Part shown: positions 41,481-52,793 of the stretch, piece by piece
How the letters are laid out: every line of letters starts with the position of its first letter
Numbering within the stretch: the first letter of the stretch is position 1
Assembly: GCF_015163665.1 (NCBI RefSeq)
Contig: NZ_JADEUG010000016.1
Span: forward strand, 1-64,000
Length of the DNA: 64,000 nucleotides
Direction of reading: 5' to 3'
Source of the DNA: Xenorhabdus sp. BG5
Lineage (GTDB): Bacteria; Pseudomonadota; Gammaproteobacteria; Enterobacterales; Enterobacteriaceae
Position numbers and translations under genes: made by a program
The notes under the pieces: generated by a model
The model's database searches: none
What the model was told of the DNA's origin: nothing
Seen by the model: the letters and a program-made list of their open reading frames with translations, nothing else

Positions 41481-42749
41481 ATGTCGATTGAACTAAGAGA
41501 CACTGATGTCATATGGCGCAATGCCAAACTTGCCACAATGAATCCTGCAATTAAAAACATTGATGGTGAAAGCCATTACGGTATGTTGGAACAACATGAC
41601 CTTATTGTGCGTGATGAAAAAATCTTAGCGATTTTACCGACAGATAGCGTACCAGCCAATCCATGTAAGGTCATTGACGCAGAGCAGCGCCTGATCACAC
41701 CTGGCTTAATCGATTGTCACACTCACTTAGTTTTTGGTGGTAATAGAGCCTCTGAGTGGGAACAGCGCCTGAATGGGGTTTCTTATGAAGAAATTAGTGC
41801 TAAAGGAGGAGGGATTAATTCTACCGTTAATGCCACCCGCAACAGTTCAGCTCAACATTTGGAAAACGTATCCCAAAAACGTCTCAATGCATTGATGGCC
41901 GAAGGGGTGACAACGATTGAGATGAAATCAGGTTATGGGCTGGATCGAGTAAATGAAGAAAAACAGTTAAAGGTTGTGCAGGCATTGGCACAGAAAAATC
42001 CCATCGAAATTAGCCCGACATTACTTTCTGCCCATGCCGTCCCACCTGAATATAAACACGATCCTGATGCCTATATTGATTTAGTTTGTAACTCCATCTT
42101 GCCTGTTCTCTGGCAAAAACAGTTATTCGAAGCTGTAGATGTATTTTGTGAAACCGTTGGTTTCACGTTGAATCAGACCAAACGCCTTTTTGCAACAGCA
42201 AAACGTTTGAATATTCCCGTAAAAGGTCATGTTGAGCAACTTTCCAATTTAGGAGGCAGTGAACTGGTTGCTGAATATCAAGGTTTATCTGTTGATCATA
42301 TTGAGCATTTGGATGAAAAGGGTATTGAAGCTATCAGCCGTAGTGGAACAGTGGCAGTATTACTGCCGGGGGCATTTTACTTCCTGCGAGAAACTCAACG
42401 TCCACCTATTGCATTATTGCGCCAATACGGTGTTCCAATGGCTATTTCAACCGATTTTAATCCTGGTACGAGTCCGTTTGCTTCCTTGCGCCTGATTATG
42501 AATATGGCTTGCGTACAATTTGGATTGACACCAGAAGAAGCCTGGCAAGGCGTGACGATTCATGCAGCTCAGGCACTGGGACGAGCGGATAGTCACGGTC
42601 AATTAGCGGCAGGTTTTATAGCGGATTTTGTCGTTTGGGATGCCCGAAACCCCGTTGATATTTTATACGAGCTAGGACATAACCCGTTGGTTTATCGTAT
42701 TTATCATGGCGAAATTACGCATCGTAATGATTTAAATGGCTTTAATTAA
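41481..42749 (+). CDS. hutI: HutI, imidazolonepropionase
   Basis: 422 residues of the amidohydrolase superfamily. [15 protein letters not shown] gives the metal-binding HxH; later [16 protein letters not shown] and [11 protein letters not shown] supply further ligands. It opens the imidazolone ring to N-formimino-glutamate, the third step of histidine breakdown. The N-terminal 25 residues ([12 protein letters not shown]) are family-like. It is first in an operon with hutG and hutC, under a HutC-like site. Confidence 0.96.
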   Translation: MSIELRDTDVIWRNAKLATMNPAIKNIDGESHYGMLEQHDLIVRDEKILAILPTDSVPANPCKVIDAEQRLITPGLIDCHTHLVFGGNRASEWEQRLNGVSYEEISAKGGGINSTVNATRNSSAQHLENVSQKRLNALMAEGVTTIEMKSGYGLDRVNEEKQLKVVQALAQKNPIEISPTLLSAHAVPPEYKHDPDAYIDLVCNSILPVLWQKQLFEAVDVFCETVGFTLNQTKRLFATAKRLNIPVKGHVEQLSNLGGSELVAEYQGLSVDHIEHLDEKGIEAISRSGTVAVLLPGAFYFLRETQRPPIALLRQYGVPMAISTDFNPGTSPFASLRLIMNMACVQFGLTPEEAWQGVTIHAAQALGRADSHGQLAAGFIADFVVWDARNPVDILYELGHNPLVYRIYHGEITHRNDLNGFN

Positions 42750-42767
42750 TGGTGGTGAGGGAAAAAT

Positions 42768-43727
42768 ATGAATTTATGGCATCCAACATCCGAAAACATT
42801 TGGCAAGGGCGCAATGATCTTGCTGAGGCCAATAACGCTTTACGTTTATTTCAGACAATAAAACAGCCTGCCAGTTTTTCTCCGGCTGAATTTCCTTATC
42901 ATATTGCGCTATTGGGATTTGAATGTGATGAAGGCGTTAAATTGAATCAGGGACGTCCGGGAGCGAAATTGGGACCAGAATATTTGCGCCAATCGTTGGC
43001 AAATCTGGCGAGTTATGACGGTCATGATAGATTGGTGGATTTGGGGAATATTCGTGCTAATCCTGATGAATTGAGTGAAGCACAGCAGGCACTTAGCGAT
43101 GCTGTCTATGAATGCCAGCAGAATAATATGAAAACGCTGATTTTTGGTGGTGGGCATGAAACAGCTTTTGCTCATGGGATGGGAATTTACCGTGCGTTTT
43201 CGGAGCAGCGTGTCGGTATCATCAATTTTGATGCCCATTTGGATCTGAGAAATTCGCCGCAGCCTACATCGGGAACCCCATTTCGGCAACTTGCGCATTA
43301 CTGCCAGCAACACCAGCGTCTATTTAATTACAGTTGTGTTGGTGCCAGCCTGGCATCAAATACCCAGGCATTACTGGATGAGGCTAATCACCTTGATGTC
43401 ACCATTATTTGGGATACCCACTGTGTTGAATCCATGTTGGATAAGGTACAGCAGCAATTACAAGATATAATTAATCAGGTTGATATCATTTATATGACCA
43501 TCGACTTGGATGTGCTGCCAATTTGGCAAATGCCGGCCGTTTCTGCGCCTGCGGCATTGGGTGTTCCGCTGGAGCGTTTATTGCCATTGGTTCAACTCAT
43601 CTGTCAGAGCAAAAAATTGCAAGCCGTAGATTTAGTTGAGCTTAACCCTTTATATGATATCCAGGGAATGGGGGGAAAGGCGGCGGCTCGCCTTGTATGG
43701 CAGTTGGTGCATTGGTGGAATAAATAG
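42768..43727 (+). CDS. hutG: HutG, formimidoylglutamase
   Basis: 319 residues of the arginase family. Manganese ligands appear in FGGGHETAFAHG, NFDAHLDLR and MTIDLDVLP. It hydrolyses N-formimino-glutamate to glutamate and formamide, ending the pathway in this organism without the HutF branch. It starts 18 bases after hutI. Confidence 0.95.
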   Translation: MNLWHPTSENIWQGRNDLAEANNALRLFQTIKQPASFSPAEFPYHIALLGFECDEGVKLNQGRPGAKLGPEYLRQSLANLASYDGHDRLVDLGNIRANPDELSEAQQALSDAVYECQQNNMKTLIFGGGHETAFAHGMGIYRAFSEQRVGIINFDAHLDLRNSPQPTSGTPFRQLAHYCQQHQRLFNYSCVGASLASNTQALLDEANHLDVTIIWDTHCVESMLDKVQQQLQDIINQVDIIYMTIDLDVLPIWQMPAVSAPAALGVPLERLLPLVQLICQSKKLQAVDLVELNPLYDIQGMGGKAAARLVWQLVHWWNK

Positions 43728-43763
43728 GTTGGTGAGCGAGTAAAAAGTGAGAAGGAAGGGACA

Positions 43764-44495
43764 GTGACAAACGATTTACCAGATACATATGCCAAACCAG
43801 TGCCTTTGTATGCAAAAGTCAAACAAGCGATTATTGAAAAGATCTATACGGGGGAGTGGAAACCGTATGATCGGATCCCTTCGGAAGCGGAATTGGTCAG
43901 GCAATTTAACTGTAGTCGCATGACGGCTAACCGGGCATTGAGAGAACTAACAGCAGAAGGTTTTCTATTCCGTTTGCAAGGTGTGGGTTCGTTTGTCTCT
44001 GAGCCGAAAGGGCAATCGGCGTTATTTGAAATTCATAGTATTGCCGATGAAATTGCTTCCCGTTCTAATCGGCATAGTTGCAAGGTGCTGAAACTTGCTG
44101 AAGTGAAGGCTAACATGACGCAGGCTGCGGAATTCAGTATTGCAGCAGGTGCGCCGCTCTACCATTCCATCATTGTACATTATGAAAATGATGTCCCTGT
44201 GCAGATTGAAGATCGCTTTGTCAATGTTCAGGCGGCACCGGAGTATTTGCGGCAAGATTTTCGTCAGCAAACGGCCCATGATTATTTATCCCAGGTAGCG
44301 CCATTGACAGAAGGGGAGCATATCGTCGAAGCCGTGGCGGGAGATGCCCTCTCTTGTCGGTTATTACAAATTGAGGCAAATACGCCTTGTTTGTTAATCA
44401 GCCGACGAACCTGGTCGAAAGCATTTATTGTTTCCAGTGCCAGGTTATTGTTTCCTGGGTATCGATATAAATTGAAAGGGCGTTTTAGTTCATAG
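43764..44495 (+). CDS. hutC: HutC, GntR-family repressor of the hut operons
   Basis: 243 residues from GTG 43764 (GAAGGAAGGG upstream). A winged helix (YAKVKQAIIEKIYTGEWKPYDRIPSEAELVRQFNCSRMTANRALREL, about 15-60) is followed by a UTRA effector domain containing PLYHSIIVHYENDVPVQIEDRFVN, ending FPGYRYKLKGRFSS. It binds urocanate as inducer. It represses both hut transcription units through TGTATATACA sites. Confidence 0.95.
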   Translation: MTNDLPDTYAKPVPLYAKVKQAIIEKIYTGEWKPYDRIPSEAELVRQFNCSRMTANRALRELTAEGFLFRLQGVGSFVSEPKGQSALFEIHSIADEIASRSNRHSCKVLKLAEVKANMTQAAEFSIAAGAPLYHSIIVHYENDVPVQIEDRFVNVQAAPEYLRQDFRQQTAHDYLSQVAPLTEGEHIVEAVAGDALSCRLLQIEANTPCLLISRRTWSKAFIVSSARLLFPGYRYKLKGRFSS

Positions 44496-44529
44496 TTCCC
44501 CTAATGGAGCTACAAAAAGTTAGGCGGCA

Positions 44530-44566
44530 AAAACCTCTTTTTTCTGTTGGGTAGAAGAGGTTTTTT
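44530..44566 (+). terminator. rho-independent terminator after hutC
   Basis: AAAACCTCTT (44530-44539) pairs with AAGAGGTTTT (44555-44564), followed by TTAT. It separates hutIGC from hutUH. The remaining gap to 44797 holds an AT-rich promoter region and the second HutC-like site. Confidence 0.85.
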
Positions 44567-44742
44567 ATTCATCGTTGTAACAATAATGTAAAATCAATGT
44601 GATGTTAAACACAAAACCAGCAAAAATATCCCCCTGTCTATCACGAAATAAATCAATATCATCTTTTTGATTTTAAATAAAAAAATATTTTTACCGCATT
44701 ATTAACTTTATCTCTGTCACATTTTTGCCTATTGAATGTACA

Positions 44743-44752
44743 TGTATATACA
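44743..44752. promoter_or_regulatory. HutC-like operator before hutU
   Basis: TGTATATACA, preceded by TGTACA, 46 bases before the hutU start. It is identical to the site before hutI. Confidence 0.7.
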
Positions 44753-44797
44753 ACTATACAATTAACAAAATTCACAACGATGAGATAGGAAAAAACC

Positions 44798-46492
44798 GTG
44801 ACGACGCAAAATAATAAATTCAGCAACGTAACCATTCGTGCTCCCAGAGGGACACAACTCACAGCAAAAAGTTGGCTAACCGAAGCACCACTTCGTATGC
44901 TCATGAATAACCTTGATCCCGATGTGGCGGAAAACCCTCACGAATTGGTGGTGTATGGTGGTATTGGTCGTGCCGCCAGAAATTGGGAATGCTATGAAAA
45001 AATCGTTGAAACCTTAAAGAATCTGGAAAATGACGAAACCCTGTTGGTGCAATCAGGCAAGCCTGTGGGGGTGTTTAAAACACATGAAAATGCTCCGCGT
45101 GTATTAATTGCCAACTCTAACTTGGTGCCACACTGGGCGACATGGGAACATTTTAACGAACTGGATGCCAAAGGGCTGGCTATGTATGGCCAGATGACCG
45201 CCGGTAGTTGGATTTACATTGGAAGCCAGGGCATTGTTCAGGGAACTTACGAAACTTTTGTCGAAGCAGGCCGCCAACACTACAACGGTAATTTGACCGG
45301 ACGTTGGATACTGACAGCCGGTTTGGGGGGGATGGGCGGAGCGCAGCCACTGGCTGCGACATTGGCCGGTGCCTCTTCATTAACCATAGAGTGCCAACAA
45401 AGCCGCATTGACTTTCGTCTGCGTACCAAATATGTGGATGAACAGGCCGTTGATCTGGATGACGCTTTAGCGCGTATTGAACGTTATACCCAGGAAGGTA
45501 AAGCAATTTCGATAGCATTGTGTGGTAATGCTTCAGAAATTTTACCCGAGCTGGTACGCCGCGGCGTTCGCCCTGATATGGTGACCGACCAAACCAGCTC
45601 CCATGATCCATTACATGGCTACTTACCGGCTGGCTGGACATGGGAAACATATTGCCGCCGTGCCGAAAGTGAGCCAGAAGTGGTGATCCAAGCGGCAAAA
45701 GCGTCAATGGCCGCACATGTTGAAGCTATGTTGGCTTTCCAGAAACAGGGTATACCTACTTTCGATTATGGCAATAATATCCGCCAAATGGCGAAAGAGG
45801 TAGGTGTTGAGCACGCTTTTGATTTTCCTGGATTTGTTCCCGCTTACATTCGTCCTCTGTTCTGTCGCGGTATCGGCCCTTTCCGTTGGGCGGCGCTTTC
45901 CGGTGATCCTGAGGATATTTATAAAACTGATGCCAAGGTAAAAGAGTTGCTGCCGAATGATGACCATTTACACCGTTGGTTAGATATGGCAAGAGAGCGC
46001 ATCAGTTTTCAGGGCTTGCCTGCGCGCATCTGCTGGGTGGGATTGGGCGATCGTGCCAAGTTAGGATTAGCGTTCAATGAAATGGTTCGCCGTGGAGAAC
46101 TTTCTGCACCAATCGTGATTGGCCGTGATCATTTGGATTCCGGTTCTGTCGCCAGCCCTAATCGTGAAACTGAATCTATGCAAGATGGTTCTGACGCCGT
46201 TTCTGACTGGCCATTGCTGAATGCCTTACTGAATACGGCCAGTGGTGCGACGTGGGTTTCCTTGCATCATGGTGGGGGCGTTGGTATGGGATTCTCTCAA
46301 CATTCCGGCATGGTCATTGTTTGTGATGGTACGGATGAAGCGGCTGAACGCATTGCCCGTGTATTACACAATGATCCGGCAACGGGAGTTATGCGTCATG
46401 CTGATGCAGGCTATGAATTGGCTATCCAGTGTGCGAAAGAGCAAGGGCTAAACTTACCAATGTTAAACCTGCCAGTGGCTGATGCGAAATAA
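44798..46492 (+). CDS. hutU: HutU, urocanate hydratase
   Basis: 564 residues from GTG 44798 (AGGA upstream). Conserved urocanase segments: [23 protein letters not shown] at the N-terminus, [19 protein letters not shown] with the NAD+-binding glycine-rich loop, and [18 protein letters not shown] around the active site. It converts urocanate to imidazolonepropionate with tightly bound NAD+. First gene of a hutU-hutH-permease unit. Confidence 0.97.
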   Translation: MTTQNNKFSNVTIRAPRGTQLTAKSWLTEAPLRMLMNNLDPDVAENPHELVVYGGIGRAARNWECYEKIVETLKNLENDETLLVQSGKPVGVFKTHENAPRVLIANSNLVPHWATWEHFNELDAKGLAMYGQMTAGSWIYIGSQGIVQGTYETFVEAGRQHYNGNLTGRWILTAGLGGMGGAQPLAATLAGASSLTIECQQSRIDFRLRTKYVDEQAVDLDDALARIERYTQEGKAISIALCGNASEILPELVRRGVRPDMVTDQTSSHDPLHGYLPAGWTWETYCRRAESEPEVVIQAAKASMAAHVEAMLAFQKQGIPTFDYGNNIRQMAKEVGVEHAFDFPGFVPAYIRPLFCRGIGPFRWAALSGDPEDIYKTDAKVKELLPNDDHLHRWLDMARERISFQGLPARICWVGLGDRAKLGLAFNEMVRRGELSAPIVIGRDHLDSGSVASPNRETESMQDGSDAVSDWPLLNALLNTASGATWVSLHHGGGVGMGFSQHSGMVIVCDGTDEAAERIARVLHNDPATGVMRHADAGYELAIQCAKEQGLNLPMLNLPVADAK

Positions 46493-46506
46493 GGAGCGTT
46501 GTTAGA

Positions 46507-48039
46507 ATGAAAAATATCACTATTCATCCGGGAAAAATGACACTTGAAGAATTACGTCATGTTTATCAGCATCCTGTTCACATTAGTTTGGACGAACACT
46601 GTTTTCCTGCCATTGAGAGCAGTGTTGCTTGCGTGAACCGCATTATCAGTGAAAATAAAACGGCTTATGGTATCAATACCGGTTTTGGTTTGCTGGCGAA
46701 TACCCGTATTGCAGAACAAGATTTGGAAGAATTGCAGCGTTCTATTGTGTTGTCACATGCGGCGGGCGTGGGGGAACCTCTGCCGGATGAAATTGTCCGA
46801 TTGATTATGGTGTTGAAAATCAATAGCCTTGCCCGTGGTTATTCCGGCATTCGTCTGGACGTGATCCAGGGCTTGGTTGCCTTGGTCAACGCTGAAGTTT
46901 ATCCCTGTATTCCAAGTAAAGGTTCAGTAGGGGCTTCGGGTGACTTAGCGCCATTAGCGCATATGAGCTTGTTATTGTTGGGAGAAGGGAAAGCCCGTTA
47001 TCGTGGTGAATGGCTGCCGGCAAAAGTGGCACTGAAAAAAGCGGGACTTGAGCCGATGTGTCTTGTCGCCAAAGAAGGGTTGGCGTTGCTCAACGGTACA
47101 CAGGTTTCTACCGCCTTTGCCTTAAAAGGACTATTTGCCGCCGAGGATTTACTCGCATCAGCGATTGTCTGTGGCGCCATGTCTGTTGAAGCCGCTCTTG
47201 GCTCTCGTAAACCCTTTGATGCTCGTATCCATGAAGTTCGTGGGCAGAAAGGCCAGATTGATGTGGCAGCCCTTTACCGTCTGGCATTGGGAGAACAAAG
47301 TGAGATTTGTGCATCCCATCAAAACTGCCCGAAAGTTCAGGATCCTTATTCATTACGTTGTCAGCCTCAAGTGATGGGCGCTTGTTTAGCCCAAATCCGC
47401 CATGCGGCTGATATCATTATGGTTGAAGCCAATGCCGTCTCTGATAATCCGCTGGTCTTTACTGAAGAAGATGAGGTGATTTCTGGGGGTAATTTCCACG
47501 CTGAACCGGTCGCTATGGCATCGGATAATCTGGCTATTGCTCTGGCAGAAATGGGTTCATTGTCAGAACGCCGCATTGCCTTGTTGATGGACAGCAATAT
47601 GTCCCAGTTGCCGCCATTCTTAGTTGAAAACAGCGGTGTTAACTCTGGTTTCATGATTGCACAGGTGACTGCGGCTGCGCTGGCAAGTGAGAACAAGGCG
47701 CTGGCACATCCTTCCAGTGTTGATAGTTTGCCAACGTCTGCCAATCAGGAAGATCATGTTTCAATGGCCCCCGCCGCGGGTCGTCGTTTATGGGAGATGG
47801 CAGATAATGTGCGAGGGATCTTAGCGATTGAATGGCTGACGGCTTGCCAGGGCATGGATTTTCGTCATGGCTTGAAGAGTAGTCCGATATTGGAAAAAGC
47901 CCGCCATATTCTCCGCGATAAAGTTGCACATTATGATAAAGATCGCTTTTTCGCCCCGGATATTGAGGCAGCAATCCAGTTGTTGGCTGAACAGCAACTT
48001 TCTGCCTTGTTGCCTGCCGGGAATATCTTAGAAAACTAA
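46507..48039 (+). CDS. hutH: HutH, histidine ammonia-lyase
   Basis: 510 residues, the usual length. [20 protein letters not shown] holds the Ala-Ser-Gly triad (about 142-144) that cyclises into the MIO electrophile. YGINTGFG near residue 55 and the QEDHVSMA segment near 415 line the active site. It removes ammonia from histidine to give urocanate. Starts 14 bases after hutU. Confidence 0.97.
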   Translation: MKNITIHPGKMTLEELRHVYQHPVHISLDEHCFPAIESSVACVNRIISENKTAYGINTGFGLLANTRIAEQDLEELQRSIVLSHAAGVGEPLPDEIVRLIMVLKINSLARGYSGIRLDVIQGLVALVNAEVYPCIPSKGSVGASGDLAPLAHMSLLLLGEGKARYRGEWLPAKVALKKAGLEPMCLVAKEGLALLNGTQVSTAFALKGLFAAEDLLASAIVCGAMSVEAALGSRKPFDARIHEVRGQKGQIDVAALYRLALGEQSEICASHQNCPKVQDPYSLRCQPQVMGACLAQIRHAADIIMVEANAVSDNPLVFTEEDEVISGGNFHAEPVAMASDNLAIALAEMGSLSERRIALLMDSNMSQLPPFLVENSGVNSGFMIAQVTAAALASENKALAHPSSVDSLPTSANQEDHVSMAPAAGRRLWEMADNVRGILAIEWLTACQGMDFRHGLKSSPILEKARHILRDKVAHYDKDRFFAPDIEAAIQLLAEQQLSALLPAGNILEN

Positions 48040-48057
48040 GTACAGACTCACCGTCTT

Positions 48058-48078
48058 AGGCCGGATAAGCTCCGGCCT
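48058..48078 (+). repeat. GC-rich hairpin between hutH and the permease
   Basis: AGGCCGG (48058-48064), loop ATAAGCT, CCGGCCT (48072-48078), without a T-run. It resembles REP-like hairpins and may protect the hutUH mRNA or reduce read-through into the permease gene. Confidence 0.55.
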
Positions 48079-48131
48079 TATCGTAGTATTTATCTCTTCC
48101 AATCTAATAATAAAAGGCATAAGGATAAATC

Positions 48132-49496
48132 ATGCAAAACATTTCACAACTCAAGCGAGGGTTAAGCGTTCGCCACATTCGGTTTATGGCGCTGGGTTCG
48201 GCAATTGGCACCGGTCTTTTCTATGGTTCGGCAGGAGCCATTAAAGCCGCAGGACCCGCGGTATTGCTGGCTTATGCCATTGGCGGTGCCGCTGTATTTA
48301 TGGTCATGCGGGCATTGGGGGAAATGGCAGTACATCGCTCTGCACCCGGTTCTTTCTCTTATTATGCTACCCAATACTTAGGGCCATTGGCAGGTTTTCT
48401 GACCGGATGGACTTACGTTTTTGAAATGCTGGTTGTTTGTCTTGCTGACGTCACCGCATTTGGCATCTATATGAAGCTCTGGTTTCCCCATGTTGACCAG
48501 TGGATTTGGGTACTTGGCATTGTCTTTTTTATTGGTGCAATCAATCTATGCAATGTGAAGGTATTTGGTGAAATGGAATTTTGGCTGTCCATCATCAAGG
48601 TTGTTGCGATTATCGCCATGATTGTCGGCGGTTTTGCCATCATGATGTATGGGTTTGGTCAGGAAGCCGAGCATGTCACCGGCCTGTCGAATTTATGGGA
48701 ACATGGTGGATTTATGCCAAACGGCATAGCGGGAGTGATTGCCTCGTTTACGGTCGTGATGTTTGCCTTTGGTGGCATTGAGGTTATTGGCATCACTGCC
48801 AGTGAAGCTAAAAATCCAGAAAAATCCATCCCACGTGCAATCAATGCGGTTCCATTCCGTATTTTATTGTTCTATGTCCTTACGCTGTTTGTTTTGATGT
48901 GCATTTATCCGTGGAATCAAGTGGGGCAAAATGGCAGCCCGTTTGTCCAGATCTTCTCCAGCTTGGGAATTGATTCCGCAGCCAATATTTTAAATATTGT
49001 CGTCATTACTGCCGCAATTTCCGCGATCAACAGTGATATTTTTGGTGCCGGACGGATGATGTATGGCATGGCGCAAGAAAAACAGGCTCCAGCCTCGTTT
49101 ACCCAACTGACTAAAAATGGAGTACCGTGGGTGACGGTGCTGGCAATGTCAGGAGTTTTGTTGGTGGGTGTCCTCTTGAATTACTTGTTGCCGGAAAAAG
49201 TTTTCGTCATTATTGCTTCCATCGCAACATTTGCCACTGTGTGGGTATGGCTGATGATTTTGCTGTCACAATATGTCATGCGTCGAAAAATGCCCGCAGA
49301 AGAGGCCAAACAGCTTGAATTCCCCGTACCCTTCTGGCCTGTTGCGCCAACGTTGGCTATTGCGTTTATGGGATTTGTTATTGCGGTATTAGGTTATTTC
49401 CCAAATACTCGGATTGCATTATACGTAGGGATAGTATGGATAGTATTATTGACTATTAGCTATTATTTATGGGTGAAAAAACCCAGTCATGGCTAA
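48132..49496 (+). CDS. APC-family amino-acid permease, probable histidine uptake (ProY/HutT-like)
   Basis: 454 residues with about 12 membrane segments. [24 protein letters not shown] (15-38) is the conserved first-helix motif of APC amino-acid permeases. Overall it most resembles ProY, annotated as proline-specific, but ProY-like permeases in hut clusters of other bacteria serve histidine. Position after hutH makes histidine or urocanate uptake likely; substrate is inferred. AAGGAT lies eight bases upstream of the ATG. Confidence 0.82.
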   Translation: MQNISQLKRGLSVRHIRFMALGSAIGTGLFYGSAGAIKAAGPAVLLAYAIGGAAVFMVMRALGEMAVHRSAPGSFSYYATQYLGPLAGFLTGWTYVFEMLVVCLADVTAFGIYMKLWFPHVDQWIWVLGIVFFIGAINLCNVKVFGEMEFWLSIIKVVAIIAMIVGGFAIMMYGFGQEAEHVTGLSNLWEHGGFMPNGIAGVIASFTVVMFAFGGIEVIGITASEAKNPEKSIPRAINAVPFRILLFYVLTLFVLMCIYPWNQVGQNGSPFVQIFSSLGIDSAANILNIVVITAAISAINSDIFGAGRMMYGMAQEKQAPASFTQLTKNGVPWVTVLAMSGVLLVGVLLNYLLPEKVFVIIASIATFATVWVWLMILLSQYVMRRKMPAEEAKQLEFPVPFWPVAPTLAIAFMGFVIAVLGYFPNTRIALYVGIVWIVLLTISYYLWVKKPSHG

Positions 49497-49605
49497 CCCT
49501 CCTATATCACCCTAAAATAACGCTGTGTTAAGAAAGCTGATTTGTGTTCTGGATCATGGCAAACTAGCGAGTTGATATATCTTTTTTGTTGTTTGGAGGT
49601 GTTTT

Positions 49606-50541
49606 TTGGATAAGATCTTAGTCGATGAGGCTGTTGCAGAGCTGCGTACCATTTTAGATATGTTGCGTTGGTCTACTAGCCGTTTTAGCGAAGCGGGTAT
49701 CTATTGTGGACATACTGCATGTAACCCGTGGGATGAGGCTTTGCAGTTAGTTCTCCCCTCATTGCGTTTGCCTATGGATGTCCCTGATTCAATGCTGGCT
49801 TCACGCCTGACATCAACAGAGCGTCAACGCATCGTGGAACTTGTCTTGCGTCGTATTAACGAACGTGTTCCTGTTGCTTATTTGATAAATCGAGCTTGGT
49901 TCTGTGGTCATGAATTTTATGTCGATGAGCGAGTTTTGATTCCACGTTCACTGATTAGAGATGTGATTGAAGACCATTTTGAAGGGCTTATCTCACGTCA
50001 GCCATCGACAATTTTGGATCTTTGTACAGGAAGCGGTTGTATTGCAATCGCCTGTGCCCATGCCTTCCCAGAAGCCGAAGTTGATGCTGTTGATATTTCT
50101 CCTGATGCTTTGGAAGTGGCAGAAATCAATATAGAGAATCATAAGCTTTCTCACCGTGTCATCCCGATTCGTTCAGATCTATTTCATGATATACCCTCGG
50201 TGAAATACGACATCATTGTCACTAATCCTCCTTATGTCGATGAAGAAGATATGAGTGATTTTCCTCAGGAATACGATCATGAACCTGAATTAGCCATGGC
50301 TGCAGGTATTGACGGATTGGATTTGGTTCGTCGTATTCTGGCAACTGCCCCGGATTTCCTTTCAGAAGAGGGAATACTGGTATGTGAAGTCGGTAACAGT
50401 ATGGTACACCTGATTGAGCAATACCCTGAAGTACCTTTCAAATGGCTGACATTCGAACATGATTATGGTGATGGTGTTTTCGTGCTGACTCGTCAGCAGC
50501 TTGTTGAACATCACGAATATTTCCAGCCATTCAAAGACTGA
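49606..50541 (+). CDS. prmB: PrmB, ribosomal protein uL3 glutamine methyltransferase
   Basis: 311 residues from a TTG start, as in E. coli; TGGAGG lies seven bases upstream. [30 protein letters not shown] (about 134-163) binds SAM, and [28 protein letters not shown] holds the NPPY motif for N5-glutamine methylation. It modifies L3 during ribosome assembly. It is separated from smrB by the hut cluster. Confidence 0.95.
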   Translation: MDKILVDEAVAELRTILDMLRWSTSRFSEAGIYCGHTACNPWDEALQLVLPSLRLPMDVPDSMLASRLTSTERQRIVELVLRRINERVPVAYLINRAWFCGHEFYVDERVLIPRSLIRDVIEDHFEGLISRQPSTILDLCTGSGCIAIACAHAFPEAEVDAVDISPDALEVAEINIENHKLSHRVIPIRSDLFHDIPSVKYDIIVTNPPYVDEEDMSDFPQEYDHEPELAMAAGIDGLDLVRRILATAPDFLSEEGILVCEVGNSMVHLIEQYPEVPFKWLTFEHDYGDGVFVLTRQQLVEHHEYFQPFKD

Positions 50542-50593
50542 TACTTTTTCATTCATCCAATGGTTAAAACGGCTATTTCATATAAATTGTATC

Positions 50594-50699
50594 TATACCA
50601 ATCTAACTTCAAGATGCGTGTGATTTCTCCCCGCGAAGCGGGGGAGAAATCAGGTTTCATAGCGTGTTGTAAATGGCAACTTGAAGTTTAATACGTATA
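50594..50699. repeat. inverted-repeat intergenic element, copy 2 (106 bp)
   Basis: Nearly identical to 40639-40746: same TATACCAATCTAACTTCAAG end, internal CCCCGCGAAGCGGGGG hairpin (one base differs from copy 1) and CTTGAAGTTTAATACGTATA end. It lies between prmB and aroC. Confidence 0.88.
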
Positions 50700-50800
50700 A
50701 AAGGCAAATAAAATTACTGAAATACGATAGGTTTTAATCATTGGGTGAGTTATTGTTATTCGCTCTTTTCAAATGTACAGATAATGATGGCAGGGTAGGA

Positions 50801-51886
50801 ATGGCTGGAAATAGTATTGGACAGTTTTTTCGTGTCACCACATTTGGTGAATCTCACGGGATCGCACTGGGATGCGTTGTCGATGGTGTTCCACCGGGTA
50901 TTGCTATTACAGAAGCTGATTTGCAAATCGATTTAGACAGGCGTCGTCCGGGAACTTCCCGTTATACGACACAGCGTCGTGAACCCGATCAGGTTCGAAT
51001 TCTTTCTGGCGTTTTTAACGGCATAACAACAGGTACTAGCATTGGCCTGATGATTGAAAACACCGATCAGCGTTCGCAAGACTACAGTGCGATTAAAGAT
51101 GTTTTCCGCCCCGGCCATGCTGACTATACCTACGAGCAGAAATATGGGATGCGAGATTACCGTGGTGGCGGGCGTTCATCTGCTCGTGAAACTGCCATGC
51201 GCGTTGCAGCAGGGGCAATAGCTAAAAAATATCTATTCGAAAAACACGGTATTCTTATTCGTGCTTGCCTGACTCAGATGGGCGATATTCATTGTGAACT
51301 GAAAGATTGGGATCTGGTTGAACAGAATCCTTTTTTCTGCCCGGATGCAAGTAAGTTGACTCAGCTTGATGAATTACTCCGAACATTGAAAAAAGAGGGG
51401 GATTCCATTGGTGCGAAAGTCAGTGTCGTTGCCGAAAACATCCCTGCGGGATTGGGTGAACCGGTTTTTGACCGTTTGGATGCAGACATCGCTCATGCTT
51501 TGATGAGCATTAACGCGGTCAAAGGTGTTGAAATTGGTGATGGTTTCGGTGTTATTAATTTACGTGGCAGTGAAAACCGCGATGAAATGACGACGCAGGG
51601 GTTTACCAGTAACCATGCTGGCGGCATTTTAGGCGGAATTAGCAGTAGTCAGCCAATTATTGCGCATATTGCCTTGAAACCGACATCCAGCATTATGGTG
51701 CCAGGCAAGACTATTAATCGTCAGGGAGAAGAAGTGGATATGGTAACTCGTGGCCGCCACGATCCTTGTGTTGGTATTCGTGCCGTACCTATCGCAGAAG
51801 CCATGATGGCGATTGTACTGATGGATCACTTACTGCGCCAGCGAGCACAATGTGCCGATGTGGCACCATCGTTCCCGCGCGGGTAA
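50801..51886 (+). CDS. aroC: AroC, chorismate synthase
   Basis: 361 residues from ATG 50801 (GGGTAGGA upstream), exactly the E. coli length. Motifs: [19 protein letters not shown] (about 13-31), [33 protein letters not shown] and [15 protein letters not shown]. It converts EPSP to chorismate with reduced FMN, the last shared step to aromatic amino acids. In E. coli mepA follows; here yfcA does. Confidence 0.97.
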   Translation: MAGNSIGQFFRVTTFGESHGIALGCVVDGVPPGIAITEADLQIDLDRRRPGTSRYTTQRREPDQVRILSGVFNGITTGTSIGLMIENTDQRSQDYSAIKDVFRPGHADYTYEQKYGMRDYRGGGRSSARETAMRVAAGAIAKKYLFEKHGILIRACLTQMGDIHCELKDWDLVEQNPFFCPDASKLTQLDELLRTLKKEGDSIGAKVSVVAENIPAGLGEPVFDRLDADIAHALMSINAVKGVEIGDGFGVINLRGSENRDEMTTQGFTSNHAGGILGGISSSQPIIAHIALKPTSSIMVPGKTINRQGEEVDMVTRGRHDPCVGIRAVPIAEAMMAIVLMDHLLRQRAQCADVAPSFPRG

Positions 51887-51971
51887 TCCGGGAAGAAGCT
51901 CCCGATACAGCTTTGGTTGGTGCTGAAAGGTATCATGAGAATAGGTAAGCAGTTTTCTGGTGAAATGCATA

Positions 51972-52772
51972 ATGGAATGGTCATTATTAGGGCCGGAAAT
52001 TTACGGTTTCCTCTTTTTGGTTGCGATGGTGGCGGGATTTATCGATTCTATTGCAGGAGGCGGCGGATTATTAACTATTCCTGCGTTGCTATCGGTAGGT
52101 GTTTCTCCTGTTCAGGCACTGGCAACAAGTAAGTTACAGGCTATAGGCAGTTCTTTCTCCGCCAGCCTTTATTTTATCCGCCGTGGTGTAGTGGATTTGC
52201 GTTCCCAGCGTTTTGCTATCTGCATGACGATAATTGGGGCTATGTTGGGCGCTTTGCTGGTTCAATTTATCTCACCGGATTTTCTGCGTTATTTATTGCC
52301 GGCATTGGTGATCATTATCGGTCTTTATTTCCTATTGGTACCGAATATTGGAGCCGAAGATCGGCAACGTCGTCTTGGCCCAATTGCATTTGGTTGTCTT
52401 GCCGGATGTGGCATTGGCTTTTACGATGGCGTGTTTGGGCCAGGAACGGGATCGTTCTTCGCACTCTCTTATGTCATGCTTTGTGGCTACAATTTGGCGA
52501 AAGCGACGGCTTATGCCAAAGTACTGAACTTTGCCTCTAACATCGGAGCCTTGGGATTCTTTGTGCTTGGTGGACAGATCTTATGGCTGGCGGGCGTTGT
52601 GATGCTGGTAGGGCAAATAATCGGTGCGCGATTAGGGGCGAGTTTGGTGCTGAGCAAAGGGAAGAAACTCATCCGTCCACTGTTAGTGACAATTTCCTTT
52701 TTGATGAGCATCAAACTTCTTTATGATCAACACGGAGATACTGTCCGTTCTTGGCTGGCATTTTATTTTTGA
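51972..52772 (+). CDS. yfcA: YfcA, TauE/SafE-family membrane permease
   Basis: 266 residues from ATG 51972; a GTG at 51960 would add four residues and cannot be excluded. About eight membrane helices. The family motif FIDSIAGGGGLLTIPALL lies near residues 22-39, and GFYDGVFGPGTGSFFALSYVMLCGYNLAKATAYAKVLN (about 151-188) is the repeat counterpart. TauE/SafE proteins export sulfur- or carbon-containing anions; the substrate of YfcA is unknown. Confidence 0.92.
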   Translation: MEWSLLGPEIYGFLFLVAMVAGFIDSIAGGGGLLTIPALLSVGVSPVQALATSKLQAIGSSFSASLYFIRRGVVDLRSQRFAICMTIIGAMLGALLVQFISPDFLRYLLPALVIIIGLYFLLVPNIGAEDRQRRLGPIAFGCLAGCGIGFYDGVFGPGTGSFFALSYVMLCGYNLAKATAYAKVLNFASNIGALGFFVLGGQILWLAGVVMLVGQIIGARLGASLVLSKGKKLIRPLLVTISFLMSIKLLYDQHGDTVRSWLAFYF

Positions 52773-52793
52773 TTTAGGATTTTGCATTAATAC

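Noticed and set aside
45180-45716. 178-residue minus-strand frame
   Set aside because: Lies wholly inside hutU in antisense, with biased composition and no family features.
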